Assembly (NCBI RefSeq): GCF_017874595.1
Contig: NZ_JAGILA010000009.1
Location: forward strand, 176,808 to 240,807
Length of the DNA stretch: 64,000 nucleotides
DNA from: Sinorhizobium kostiense
Lineage (GTDB): Bacteria > Pseudomonadota > Alphaproteobacteria > Rhizobiales > Rhizobiaceae
Reading direction: 5' to 3'
Shown in pieces: positions 25,988-34,471 of this stretch; positions within the stretch are counted from its first letter, which is position 1, and each line of letters starts with the position of its first letter. The notes beneath the pieces are model-generated. The model saw only the letters and a program-made list of their open reading frames with translations. It made no database searches and was not told the DNA's origin. The position numbers were made by a program, and so were the translations under genes.

Positions 25988-27414
25988 GGCTGCACCTCGC
26001 TCGTCGTGAGTCCGTTCAGCGCCGCGTTGAGGTTGCTTTCGGCGTCGAGCAGGAAGTTGGCGGAGACGACGATCTTCTCGCCGGGCTCGACGCCCTTCGT
26101 GATCTCCGTCCGGTCGTCGCCGCGCGGACCGAGGGTGACGTCGCGCGGTTCGAAACGGCCGTCGCCCTTGTCGACGAACACCACCTGGCGGTCGCCCGTG
26201 TCGATCACGGCGCTGTTCGGCACGGCAACGACGGGGTTGGGTTCGCCCGAGGCGATCTCCACATCGGCGTACATGTTTGCGAGCAGTAGACCCTCGCCGT
26301 TGGAAAGCTCGATCCGCACCTTCGCCGTGCGGGTCTGCGCTTGTAGTTCGGGGTAGATCAGATCGACGGTGCCCTCGAACACCTTGCCGGGGAGGTTCCG
26401 CACCCTGACCGTCGCCGTCGCGCCTTTCCGGATGGACATGGCATCGTATTCGGGGACGTCCGCAATCACCCATACCCTTGACGTGTCGGCGATCCGGAAC
26501 AGGACGTCGCCGGCCTCCGCCATCATGCCGGTGGTCGCGTTGCGCTCGAGGACGACGCCGTCGCTCGGCGACAGGTACGCGATGCTTCTGGGCACTATCC
26601 GGTCCCTAGCGATTCCTCTTATCGTCTCTTCCGGCACGCCGAGATTGCGCAGTTGCAGCGCGCCCCCGGCGTCGAGGTCCGGCTTGCCGCCGCCGCGCAG
26701 TTCCGTCGCGTATTCGGCCCCGGCCTTGGCGATCTCCTTTGAGTAGAAGTGGAAGAGGTCGTCCCCCTTCTTCACCCGGTCCCCAGTCGTGACATCGGCG
26801 ACGTCCTCGATGAAGGAGTCGGCCCGCATCGAGACGATCCGCACCAACCGCTCGTCGAACGTGACCGTCCCCGGCACGCGCACCCGGCGGCTGACGACGG
26901 CTTTCTCCGCCGTCGCTGTCTTCACGCCGGTCCGCTGGAGCTTGCCGAGCGAAACCTTGACGACGGAGCTGTCCACTTCGTCGCCCTCGTAAACCGGGAT
27001 GTAGTCCATACCCATCGAGTCCTTCTTCGGCACCTTGGAGGTGTCCGGCAGGCCCATGGGATTGCGGTAATAGAGTATCTTCCGCTCGCCCGCTTTCGGC
27101 GCGGTTCCCGCGCTTTCGGCGGCTACCTTCTTCACCGTCTCGAAGGATACGTCCTCGCTCTGCCGCACCGCCACGAACGCACGACCGTCGGCGGTCTCTT
27201 TCGGCGCCGCGGAATACTCCGGCTTCCCATCCGGGTGGCGATAGTAGATGACCTTGCCCGTTGGGATCGCCGCGGGCGGCATCGTTTCCCCGAGCGCCTG
27301 CCCGGAGAAAAGCTGGTTGAAGTTGGTGGCGAGGCCGCGCGTGCCGGCCACGTAGCCTCCCCCGCCGGCAACGGCGAAGGAGCTGAAGAGGAGCAGGAAC
27401 TTGAACGTCTTCAC
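25984..27414 (-). CDS. cusB: membrane fusion protein, CusB type
   Basis: The 476-residue protein has an N-terminal anchor, then two YYR(H/N)P-type heavy-metal-binding segments: VIYYRHPDGKPEYS near residue 56 and LYYRNPMGLPDTSKVPKKDS near 110. The second ends in MGMDYIPVY, the copper-binding HMBD pattern. Hairpin, lipoyl and beta-barrel parts follow (RVRVPGTVTFDERLVRIVSM...). It would link CusA to an outer-membrane channel and hand metal over. The first segment has lost the DSMGM half. Its ATG overlaps the stop of the YtkA-like gene. Confidence 0.88.
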   Translation of the reverse strand: MKTFKFLLLFSSFAVAGGGGYVAGTRGLATNFNQLFSGQALGETMPPAAIPTGKVIYYRHPDGKPEYSAAPKETADGRAFVAVRQSEDVSFETVKKVAAESAGTAPKAGERKILYYRNPMGLPDTSKVPKKDSMGMDYIPVYEGDEVDSSVVKVSLGKLQRTGVKTATAEKAVVSRRVRVPGTVTFDERLVRIVSMRADSFIEDVADVTTGDRVKKGDDLFHFYSKEIAKAGAEYATELRGGGKPDLDAGGALQLRNLGVPEETIRGIARDRIVPRSIAYLSPSDGVVLERNATTGMMAEAGDVLFRIADTSRVWVIADVPEYDAMSIRKGATATVRVRNLPGKVFEGTVDLIYPELQAQTRTAKVRIELSNGEGLLLANMYADVEIASGEPNPVVAVPNSAVIDTGDRQVVFVDKGDGRFEPRDVTLGPRGDDRTEITKGVEPGEKIVVSANFLLDAESNLNAALNGLTTSEVQP

Positions 27415-27809
27415 GGCGTGGCCTGCAGAGTGAGTTCGCCTTGAACGGTATCGACTTCGCCCTGGACCTTCGCGGCGAGCTTGAAGCGCCAGCCGCCCTC
27501 CATGCTGAGGTTCGTCTTGAAGCGGTAGACGCCGGGTTCCGTCGACGGCAGCGCCTCGACCGGGCTGGTCATCGCCTCCATGCCTTCCGGTGCCATGTCC
27601 ATCCGGGTGGTGAAGATCACGGCGTCGGACACGGGCTTTTCCGTTCGCTTGTCAACGAGACGGACGGCGATCGTCGCCTCCGGCCCTTGGGCGACCTCGG
27701 ACTGGACGAGTTGGAACTCGTAGTCCGCCGCAGCGGCGTATGATGTGGTTGTCGAGGCCAGCACGATGGCCAGCGATGCGAAGATTCTGTTGGGAGGAAA
27801 ATGGTTCAT
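27411..27809 (-). CDS. YtkA/FixH-like exported protein
   Basis: Start ATG 27809 follows GGTGAG; it gives a clean signal peptide (FASLAIVLASTTTSYAAAAD). The 132-residue product has an immunoglobulin-like YtkA pattern: VRLVDKRTEKPVSDAVIFTT, MDMAPEGM, then GVYRFKTNLSMEGGWRFKL. Such domains precede CusB in many metal efflux operons and may bind metal or assist assembly. Its stop overlaps the cusB start by four bases, so it is the first gene of the cus operon. Confidence 0.75.
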   Translation of the reverse strand: MNHFPPNRIFASLAIVLASTTTSYAAAADYEFQLVQSEVAQGPEATIAVRLVDKRTEKPVSDAVIFTTRMDMAPEGMEAMTSPVEALPSTEPGVYRFKTNLSMEGGWRFKLAAKVQGEVDTVQGELTLQATP

Positions 27810-27918
27810 AGGAATCTCACCCTGGAACCGGCGCATCGGCCACGTCCTTGAAAAAATGTGATGGTCGGATGCCTCCGCCATTCCGGGCGGAGCGAATCCA
27901 GCGGATCAACGGGTGAGG

Positions 27919-28323
27919 TCAGGCTTTGGGAGGTCGCGCCGGAGGTTCGACGAGGGCAGACGGCAGACGGTTTTCCTGGAGAATGAGGTGCGACAGTTCG
28001 CGAGATGAGAGGTCAACGCGCCAACCGCCCGCCTTCTCGTCATGCGCCAGGATCGTGGAGGAGCATATCAGCGCCAGGGGACACTTGTGGCCGCACTCGT
28101 TCTTCTGAACGGGTTGTTGCTCCGGGCAGCCGGACATGTCGTCGGAGTGTTCCATCCCCGGCATGGCTTCCATTTGCATGTCCGATGAAAGCACCATGGC
28201 GCTCGCCGCCGTGCTCACGCTCACGGGACCGAGCACGACCCCGAGCAACGCCAACAGACAAAGAAAGCGCCGGAGCGCGGCAGCAGCGAACATGCGCTTA
28301 TGCTTGCATAGCGCGACGTTCAT
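27919..28323 (-). CDS. exported His/Cys/Met-rich protein
   Basis: ATG 28323 gives a 134-residue product with a signal-like segment (RRFLCLLALLGVVLGPVSVS), then Met-rich MQMEAMPGMEHSDDMSGCPE and CGHKCPLALICSS. Metal binding in the periplasm is plausible from composition. It resembles the protein at 22227. The start is unsure: no good ribosome site, and an ATG at 28290 would also keep the signal. It lies between the cus operon and the Rieske gene on the same strand. Confidence 0.55.
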   Translation of the reverse strand: MNVALCKHKRMFAAAALRRFLCLLALLGVVLGPVSVSTAASAMVLSSDMQMEAMPGMEHSDDMSGCPEQQPVQKNECGHKCPLALICSSTILAHDEKAGGWRVDLSSRELSHLILQENRLPSALVEPPARPPKA

Positions 28324-28399
28324 TGTAAGGCGGTCACGGAAAGTTGCGACGGACAACCGCATCAGTCGCCGTCTACAGCGCCGCGCGTCTAATCGGACG

Positions 28400-28963
28400 T
28401 CATCCAATCCGCACAGTCGTTTCGGAGACGAATTCGAAGGTAGGAATTGGTAGATTTTCCGGTGCTGGTCCCTTGCGGACGCGGCCAGCGGTGTCGTAGT
28501 GCGATCCGTGGCAAGGACAGAACCAGCCCCCGAAATCACCCGCCTGTCCCAGAGGCACGCAGCCCAAATGCGTGCAGACCCCGATCATCACGATCCAGTT
28601 CTCCTTCCCCTCCCCGGCGGAGCGGGCGAGATCGGTCGCAGGCTGGTCGTCGGCAAGATTGGCGTTTCGCGCGATGGGGTCCTTGAGCTCCTTAAGGGCG
28701 GTCGCATTTGCCGCTTCGACCTCCTTGGTGGTCCTATTTCGAACGAAAACGGGGCGGCCGCGCCATTTGACTGTCAGCGACATGCCTTCAGCGAGCGAGG
28801 ATACGTCCACCTCGATGGTGGCCGTTGCGAGTGTCGATGCATCGGGGCGCATCTGATCGATGAACGGCCACGAGGCAGCACCAACTCCCACCACCCCGGC
28901 CATGGTCGTCACCAAATAGAGAAAATCACGTTTGGTTGGCTCTTCTGGTTCGTCTATCGCCAC
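28400..28963 (-). CDS. petA: Rieske iron-sulfur protein of a bc1-type complex
   Basis: GTG 28963 follows AAGGAGG by nine bases. The 187-residue protein has one N-terminal membrane anchor (FLYLVTTMAGVVGVGAASWP) and both cluster motifs, CTHLGC (130-135) and CPCHGSHYD (149-157). It matches ubiquinol-cytochrome c reductase Rieske subunits in length and ending. Cytochrome b and c1 genes do not follow, so it is a solitary copy. It may swap into the housekeeping bc1 complex or replace it under metal stress. Confidence 0.85.
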   Translation of the reverse strand: MAIDEPEEPTKRDFLYLVTTMAGVVGVGAASWPFIDQMRPDASTLATATIEVDVSSLAEGMSLTVKWRGRPVFVRNRTTKEVEAANATALKELKDPIARNANLADDQPATDLARSAGEGKENWIVMIGVCTHLGCVPLGQAGDFGGWFCPCHGSHYDTAGRVRKGPAPENLPIPTFEFVSETTVRIG

Positions 28964-29441
28964 AGGAATAGTGCCTCCTTACGGCGCTTAGCTGGTCCCC
29001 GCTTCAAAAAGTCCTTGGATCGTCTTGCTGTACCGAAACGTGGTGAGAACGACGATCAGTCGAGAGACGCTTTGCTTAGCCATTATACGTCCAGGGCCAA
29101 AGCGATGGAATTGAGAACGATCAGAACAGAATTTCTCACGGATCCGACCTGGAGGAGGCGGATTTTTGCCCGCGAACAGGACCACTCGTTTGGGTCCGGG
29201 CAATACCTAGCTTTCGGGCGATCGGCTTGTCTTGACTCGTCCGCCGACCCGTCCGTAGTGAATGAATGGCAGCTCAGTCCTGCAGAGCCGCTGTCCGGCT
29301 CTCCAAATTGGACTTCCGCTCACCACCCATTCCGACGCTCGCGAAGAGAGCCATATATCACGCCGGTGCGGGAGGCTCCTTCAAGCCGCCTCCATCGCTT
29401 ATCTTTGCTGTTTGTGCCTTGTAGGCGATGCTCATCTGCGA
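28964..29441. other. promoter-side non-coding stretch, nothing firm
   Basis: This region lies upstream of the Rieske gene. Open frames on the plus strand (for example over 28499-29677) overlap the Rieske gene in antisense and have no ribosome site. No conserved protein segment is recognised before the DUF1801-like remnant at 29442. Confidence 0.4.
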
Positions 29442-29555
29442 ATGACCGACAAGACCAGGCTGCAACCCTCAGATCGCGAAGGCCTATGGCGACGGGCCCG
29501 TGCAGGCCTATACCGCGGCCACACCGGGCTGAAAAAGCGAGGTCGGCGACCTATC
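29442..29555 (+). pseudogene. 5' remnant of a DUF1801-like gene
   Basis: ATG 29442 starts MTDKTRLQPSD. After a frameshift at 29466-29472 the text continues QIAKAYGDGPVQAYTAATPG and then a TGA where the family has Trp (PGWK). The order MTDKTRLQPSD, IAKAYGDGPVQAYIAAMPGW matches my memory of rhizobial DUF1801 proteins. The body of the gene is missing. The short repeat CAGAT at the break suggests a small deletion between copies. Confidence 0.5.
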
Positions 29556-29607
29556 GAAGGCGTTCTTCTCCGCATGCCCGTAAGCATGAGGACGCCCCCG
29601 CGAGCCC

Positions 29608-30492
29608 CTACGGCCGCCAGCCGCCGCTGACGACGAACGGCGCCAGCGTGCCCTCCGCCATCGCCACGCTGCTATAGGCCTTGAGGCGCTGGCCGTCGGA
29701 AAGCACGAGGTCGAGCGCGAAGCGCTCCCCTTCGAAGACGCAGGAGACCGTCCGCATCGCGATCCCATCGGTGCCGACGTGCACATGTTCCGGCCGGATC
29801 AGCACGTCCGCAAGCGGTCCCGCGCGGACCTGCCCGCGATCGCCGAGCGCCTGGCGGAGCAACGGCCAGTCCAGCTGCCGCCCGGCATTCTCGGGCAGTC
29901 TCAGGCGCAGGATGCTGCCGCGGCCGATCAGGCCGCCGACCACCCTACCCTCAGGCCGCGCATAGATCTCGGCCGGCGGCGCCACTTGCAGGATCCGGCC
30001 CTCCGCCATCACCGCGACGTCGGTCGCAAGCGCCATCGCTTCCGCCTGGTCGTGCGTCACATAAATCATCGTCGTGCCGGAGCGCTCGTGAAAGGCGCGG
30101 AAGATCTCTTCCATGGCCTTCCGCAAATGCTGGTCTAGATTGGCGAGCGGCTCGTCGAGCAGCACGACGTCCGGCTCGGTGACGAGGCAGCGCGCCAGCG
30201 CCACCCTCTGCCGCTGGCCGCCGGAAAGTGCGGTCGGCCGCCGCTCGGCGAAGTCCTGAAGCTTGACGAGCGCCAGCGCTTCGGTGACGCGCCGGCGGCA
30301 AGCCTCGCCGGAAGCGCCGCGCACCTTCAGCGGATAACCGACATTCTCCGCCACGCTCATATGCGGCCAGAGCGCATAGGACTGGAACACCATCGCCATG
30401 TTGCGCTTTTCGGGCGGCAGCGAAAAGGCGGCATCCGCAAGCCGCCGCTCACCGAATTCGATCAAGCCATCCGTCGGCTGCTCGAAAGCTGT
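29608..30492 (-). pseudogene. ABC transporter ATPase (MalK/PotA type) without its Walker A end
   Basis: The frame encodes the Q-loop (MAMVFQSYALWPHMSV), signature LSGGQRQRVALARC, Walker B VVLLDEPLANLD, the switch His (YVTHDQAEAM) and a C-terminal TOBE-like regulatory domain ending at 29608. The first ATG in the frame is 30465; protein-like sequence extends to about 30492 (FEQPTDG). Roughly 50-60 residues including the Walker A loop are absent and unrelated sequence begins there. ATP binding should fail. No permease or binding-protein gene is near, which indicates a recombination break. Confidence 0.75.
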
Positions 30493-31033
30493 GCGATCTT
30501 TCGGCTGCGGTCATGAGCTGACCAAAGATGTTGCCTGATCCGCCCGCTCCCAAACGGGAGCCTGACGTTTGACTGAATGCTAGAGGTGACTTCTGGAGAC
30601 GCCCAGCGTCCTGGGGGAATCGGCGCGCTTTGGAACAGCGGCTTCGGAGGCCGTCCGTGATCTTGGAATGCAGATTTGGTGTGGGTCCGGAACGGCAGCT
30701 ATCCGGCCTACGCAGCTGATAGCTGACCGTCCTGAAACGGCCCCACTCACGACGTTCGACGTGGTATCCCCAAGCGTCCGGAAAGTCCGCTCTTCGGCCG
30801 TGCAGTTTGCCCGCAGCGATCGGCACTGTTGAGCCCGGTCCAGTCATTCCCGCCACGCTTCGCGGACGACCGCTGTGCGTCATTCGAGACCGACAGCTGC
30901 GACCCCGAAAGCTGCCACTTCTCGAGCTTGTCGCCTAGCGGATGCCATTGGTGAAAAGGCGACATTCCAGGCGCGTCTTGCCGACGTAGCGCCAAAAGCA
31001 TGCGATGTCGGAGAATATCTCTACCTTCATCGG
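30493..31033. other. non-coding stretch beyond the ABC break
   Basis: No frame on either strand has a ribosome site plus sensible composition (30449-30883 and 30747-31001 on the minus strand were considered). It begins at the junction that truncates the ABC ATPase and ends at the DUF1993-like gene. I see no repeat or insertion-sequence end. Confidence 0.45.
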
Positions 31034-31612
31034 TTAAACTCCAATTCCGTCCTTGAGTGTTGATCTTCTCTCACCAACCCTCACGAGGTAATCGAGCTTT
31101 CCGATATTCAGGCCTTTGTGCCGAAGAATTGCGTATGCGATCGTGACATGGAAAAAGAAGTTGGGAAGAGCGAATTCCAACAAATAGGACCGACCGTCGA
31201 AGGTTATCCAGCGACGGCGCAGATTGATCTTGATGATCCTGGCCTCGCTGCCAGCGAGTTCGATCGGAGATATCGACTGGAGCAATTCCACCGTGACGTC
31301 GATGCGCTGCCTCAGTTCACCGAGAGTCGCCTCTGTATCTTCGAACCGCGGTACCTTCCGACCGGCAAGCCCCATTACGCCGCCCTTGGCCGTGTCGCTT
31401 GCCCGCTGAATTTGGCTGCGGAAGGGATCCATGTCCGGCGCCAGGCGAAACTCGACCAGGTCATGTTCCACCATGCGCCCTAAGGCGACGAACTCCTCAG
31501 CCCTGGTCAGCAGCCCGCGCAGGGCGTCGAGTCCGCTGAGGAATTCGCATACAGACGCATCGTATACGGAAAGCGGCGCAATCTCCTCGGCCATCTGAGC
31601 AGCCGAGGTCAT
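31034..31612 (-). CDS. DUF1993 protein
   Basis: The 192-residue protein shows the DUF1993 pattern: LLTRAEEFVALGR, FRLAPDMDPFRSQIQRASDT, PRFEDTEATLGELRQRI and FALPNFFFHVTIAYAILRHK followed by GLNIGKLDYL. This is a helical DinB-like bundle; activity is unknown. ATG 31612 overlaps the SDR stop (TGATG); a GTG at 31615 is also in frame. The coupling to an SDR suggests a shared role in small-molecule redox or detoxification, which is inference. Confidence 0.75.
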   Translation of the reverse strand: MTSAAQMAEEIAPLSVYDASVCEFLSGLDALRGLLTRAEEFVALGRMVEHDLVEFRLAPDMDPFRSQIQRASDTAKGGVMGLAGRKVPRFEDTEATLGELRQRIDVTVELLQSISPIELAGSEARIIKINLRRRWITFDGRSYLLEFALPNFFFHVTIAYAILRHKGLNIGKLDYLVRVGERRSTLKDGIGV

Positions 31613-32367
31613 CACGCCAGATACCCTCCGTTGGCGTCGAGAACTGCACCTGTGACATAGCTCGCGCCGGGCGAGGCAAGGAATAGGATCGCGGCGGCGA
31701 CCTCGTCTACCGTGCCGATCCTGCCGAGCGCATGCAGATCAGTGATGCTCGGCGGCAGCTTGTCGGCCGATCCAGCCGCCATGTCAGTCGCCATGATGCC
31801 TGCCTGAACCATGTTCACGGTGATTTTCCGCCGACCGAGATCGCGGGCCACACCCTTCGAGTAGCCGATCAAGGCGGCCTTCGTTCCAGCGTAATCTGCC
31901 GTGCCGGGGAAACCGGCGCGGGTTCCAACGCCCGATCCCACCGAGATGATGCGACCGCCTTCCGGAAGCACCTTTGCGGCAGCGCGGATGTTCGCGACCA
32001 CACCTGCGACGTTGATCATCCACTGCCGATCCATTGCCGCGTTGTCGATTTCCGGATCGTCGATCGTCTTGCCTTGCCACGCGACCGCGGCGTTGTTGAC
32101 GAGAATGTCGAGCTTCCCGAAGTGCTCGACGACCTTTCCAATCAGGGCAGACGCCGTCGACGGGTCACCCTGATCGGTTTTAACGGCAAGCGCTCGCACG
32201 CCCTTGGCTTCCAGGCCGGCAATCACTGCAGCCGCCTTATCGTCCGAGACCACATAGCTGATCGCGACATCGGCGCCTTCGTTCGCGAAGGCTGCCGCCG
32301 TCGCTGCACCAAGACCGCGCGAGCCGCCAGTAACCAGGGCGACTTTGCCCGCGAATACTTTGCTCAT
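31612..32367 (-). CDS. SDR-family oxidoreductase
   Basis: ATG 32367 lies six bases after GGAG. The 251-residue protein has the classical SDR layout: cofactor motif TGGSRGLG, NNAA, catalytic Ser in VGSGVG and the YAGTK active-site pair, ending TGAVLDANGGYLA. It would be a cytosolic NAD(P)-dependent dehydrogenase or ketoreductase; the substrate cannot be told. It is coupled to the DUF1993 gene after it. Upstream lies a broken SDR relic, so this cluster has lost a paralogue. Confidence 0.85.
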   Translation of the reverse strand: MSKVFAGKVALVTGGSRGLGAATAAAFANEGADVAISYVVSDDKAAAVIAGLEAKGVRALAVKTDQGDPSTASALIGKVVEHFGKLDILVNNAAVAWQGKTIDDPEIDNAAMDRQWMINVAGVVANIRAAAKVLPEGGRIISVGSGVGTRAGFPGTADYAGTKAALIGYSKGVARDLGRRKITVNMVQAGIMATDMAAGSADKLPPSITDLHALGRIGTVDEVAAAILFLASPGASYVTGAVLDANGGYLA

Positions 32368-32401
32368 CTGCAACTCCATGAAAGTTCAGCGCCTGCCGGT
32401 G

Positions 32402-32620
32402 TCACCAGAGCAACCGCTCGTTGAGGTAAAAGAAGCCTCCAGTCGGCCCGCCTCGGGCAGTGACGAGAAGATGACCGTCGTGCGGGTCCCCTCGGTGAGA
32501 TCGAGGTCGGCGACCACGCCGCCCATTTCGCTGCGAACCCAGCCAATGGATTGCATTGACCTTGATGTTCGTGCCCCGAAGCTCCTCGCCAAGCTGAGGC
32601 TTGCCCGGCTCTCCGGCCAC
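32402..32620 (-). pseudogene. C-terminal relic of an SDR gene
   Basis: Three pieces in two frames reconstruct one SDR tail: GEELRGTNIKVNAIH, then GWVRSEMGGVVADLDLTEGT plus RTTVIFSSLPEAG in the next frame, then GGPTGGFFYLNERLLW and a stop at 32402 in the first frame. N-I-K-V-N-A-I-(H)-P-G-W-V is the conserved SDR region after the active site. The cofactor-binding half is gone. It sits between two intact SDR genes. Confidence 0.65.
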
Positions 32621-32708
32621 CCACCCACTTCACCCGTCCCCGCCTGCTCATGGACTTCCGGCCCAGCGAGCGGCGTGTGCCATGTTCGTTCTCCGGTTCG
32701 CTCGTGGC

Positions 32709-33461
32709 TCAAATCTGGACGTGACCGCCGTCGACAAAAAGCTCGATGCCGTTGACGAAGGACGCGTCGTCCGAGGCAAGGAACATCACCGCCTTGGCGA
32801 TTTCTTCCGGCTTGCCGATACGGCCGGCCGGAATAAGGCTGGCGAGGTAGTTCTTGGTGTTTTCGGCGCTTTCGCCATTGCCAAAAAGCTCGTCCACACC
32901 CGCGGTGTCGGTCACTCCGGGGCTGATCGCATTGACCCGGATATGGCGATCCTTCAAATCGAGAATCCAGTTGCGGGCAAAGTTGCGGATGGCGGCCTTG
33001 GTCGCAGAATAGACGCTGAAGGCAGGCGTGCCGGAGATGCTGGTCGTCGAGGACGTGAGGATGACGGAGCCGCCGTCGCGCAACAGCGGCAGCGCCTTCT
33101 GCACGGTGAACAGTACACCCTTGACGTTGGTGTCGAAGGTCTTCTGGTAGTGCTCTTCGGTAATCGCGCCGAGGGGGGCGAATTCGCCGCCGCCGGCATT
33201 GGCAAACACGATGTCGATGTGGGAGTGCTTTTGCTGGACGGCATCATAGAGCCGATCTATATCGGCCAGTTTGCCCATGTCGCTCTGGACGCCGGTCACG
33301 CGACCGCCGATCGCCTTGACGGCGGCCTCCAGCGCCTCCTTGCGGCGCCCGGTGATGAACACCGACGCGCCCTCCTCCGAGAAAGCTTTCGCGGTGGCCA
33401 GGCCAATGCCGCTCGTGCCACCCGTTACGACCACAACCCTGTTTTCGAACTTCTTTGTCAT
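32709..33461 (-). CDS. SDR-family oxidoreductase
   Basis: The 250-residue protein has TGGTSGIG for the dinucleotide, NAGG, catalytic Ser in LTSSTTSISG, YSATK, and the ending VNGIELFVDGGHVQI. ITGRR after strand 2 suggests NADPH preference. This subgroup resembles LysR-controlled SDRs of unknown substrate. It diverges from the LysR gene at 33569 across about 105 bp, so that regulator probably controls it. Confidence 0.85.
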   Translation of the reverse strand: MTKKFENRVVVVTGGTSGIGLATAKAFSEEGASVFITGRRKEALEAAVKAIGGRVTGVQSDMGKLADIDRLYDAVQQKHSHIDIVFANAGGGEFAPLGAITEEHYQKTFDTNVKGVLFTVQKALPLLRDGGSVILTSSTTSISGTPAFSVYSATKAAIRNFARNWILDLKDRHIRVNAISPGVTDTAGVDELFGNGESAENTKNYLASLIPAGRIGKPEEIAKAVMFLASDDASFVNGIELFVDGGHVQI

Positions 33462-33568
33462 TGTCCTGCTCCTTGTGTCCGGCGTATTGCCGTTGACAAG
33501 AAGATGGCAGTAGAACGCTGATGCAAACAGTGAGCAAAAATGCTACCCAGCGTTCCAAAGGAAGAACG

Positions 33569-34471
33569 ATGACGCGATACGACCTGAACGACTTTGTCTA
33601 CTTCGCCGAAGTGGTTGCGCATGGCGGGTTCGCCGCTGCGGGGCGCGCCCTGCGTGAGCCCAAATCGAAGCTGAGCCGACGCATTGCGGGACTCGAAGCG
33701 CGGCTCGGCGTTCGGCTGATCGAGCGCTCAAGCCGCCGCTTCCGTGTGACGGATGTCGGCCAGTCTTTCTACGAACGATGCAAGGCGCTGGTCGCGGAAG
33801 CCGAGCGGGCGGAAGCGCTGGTGGCCGAGGCTCAGTCGGAGCCGCACGGGCTGATCCGCATGAGTTGCCCGACTGGCCTGGTCGAGTCCATCACAGGGCT
33901 TTTGAACCAGTTTTTGGAGCGGCACCCAAAGGTGCGCCTCCAACTCATCGCGATTGACAGACCGGTCGATTTGATCGAGGAGCGTATCGATGTTGCCCTG
34001 CGCGTACGCACCTCGCTCGACGGCGACGCCTCGCTGACCATGCGCTCGCTGGGCAGCTCTGTCCGCATCCTTGTTGCCAGCCCCCAGATTGCTAGCGGAA
34101 TCACCGGGATCGATGATCTCGGCAACCATCCGACACTCGCGAGCAACGACGAGTTGGGCGACGTCGACTGGCATCTGGAGATCGAAGATGGCCAGAGACA
34201 TATACTAAACCACGCTCCAAGAATGAGTTGCGCCGACTTCACGGCCGTGCGCGCCGCGGCAGTGGCGGGACTTGGCGTCGCACTCCTGCCGGATCACAAT
34301 TGCCGCCAAGCGCTGGATGAAGGCAAGCTCGTGCGCGTCCTGCCCCCATGGCGTGGCGTACGAGGTCTGGTGCATCTCGTGTTCACGACGCGCCGTGGCC
34401 TGCCACCTGCGGTGCGCAAGTTCATCGACTGTCTGGCTGCCGGATTTCCGGAAGACGCGCTGGCGCGATGA
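33569..34471 (+). CDS. LysR-type regulator
   Basis: ATG 33569 follows GGAAG by six bases and gives a typical start (TRYDLNDFVYFAEVVAHGGF). The 300-residue protein has the LysR winged helix (AAGRALREPKSKLSRRIAGL) and a substrate-binding domain (SEPHGLIRMSCPTGL...). It resembles the DsdC/GcvA-like group next to redox genes. It is divergent from the SDR at 32709-33461, the classical LysR arrangement, so the shared 105-bp gap should contain its operator. The inducer is unknown. Confidence 0.85.
   Translation: MTRYDLNDFVYFAEVVAHGGFAAAGRALREPKSKLSRRIAGLEARLGVRLIERSSRRFRVTDVGQSFYERCKALVAEAERAEALVAEAQSEPHGLIRMSCPTGLVESITGLLNQFLERHPKVRLQLIAIDRPVDLIEERIDVALRVRTSLDGDASLTMRSLGSSVRILVASPQIASGITGIDDLGNHPTLASNDELGDVDWHLEIEDGQRHILNHAPRMSCADFTAVRAAAVAGLGVALLPDHNCRQALDEGKLVRVLPPWRGVRGLVHLVFTTRRGLPPAVRKFIDCLAAGFPEDALAR

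Noticed and set aside
22820..26473. Minus-strand frame extended past the cusA start to 26473
   Set aside because: The segment before 25987 is out of frame with cusB and nonsense; cusA starts at ATG 25987, which overlaps the cusB stop.
28499..29677. 392-codon plus-strand frame across the Rieske gene
   Set aside because: It is antisense to a clear iron-sulfur protein gene, has no start signal and shows no conserved motif, apart from the separate DUF1801-like stub in other frames.
30449..30883. 144-codon minus-strand frame across the ABC break
   Set aside because: It reads the ATPase end in the wrong frame and has no ribosome site.
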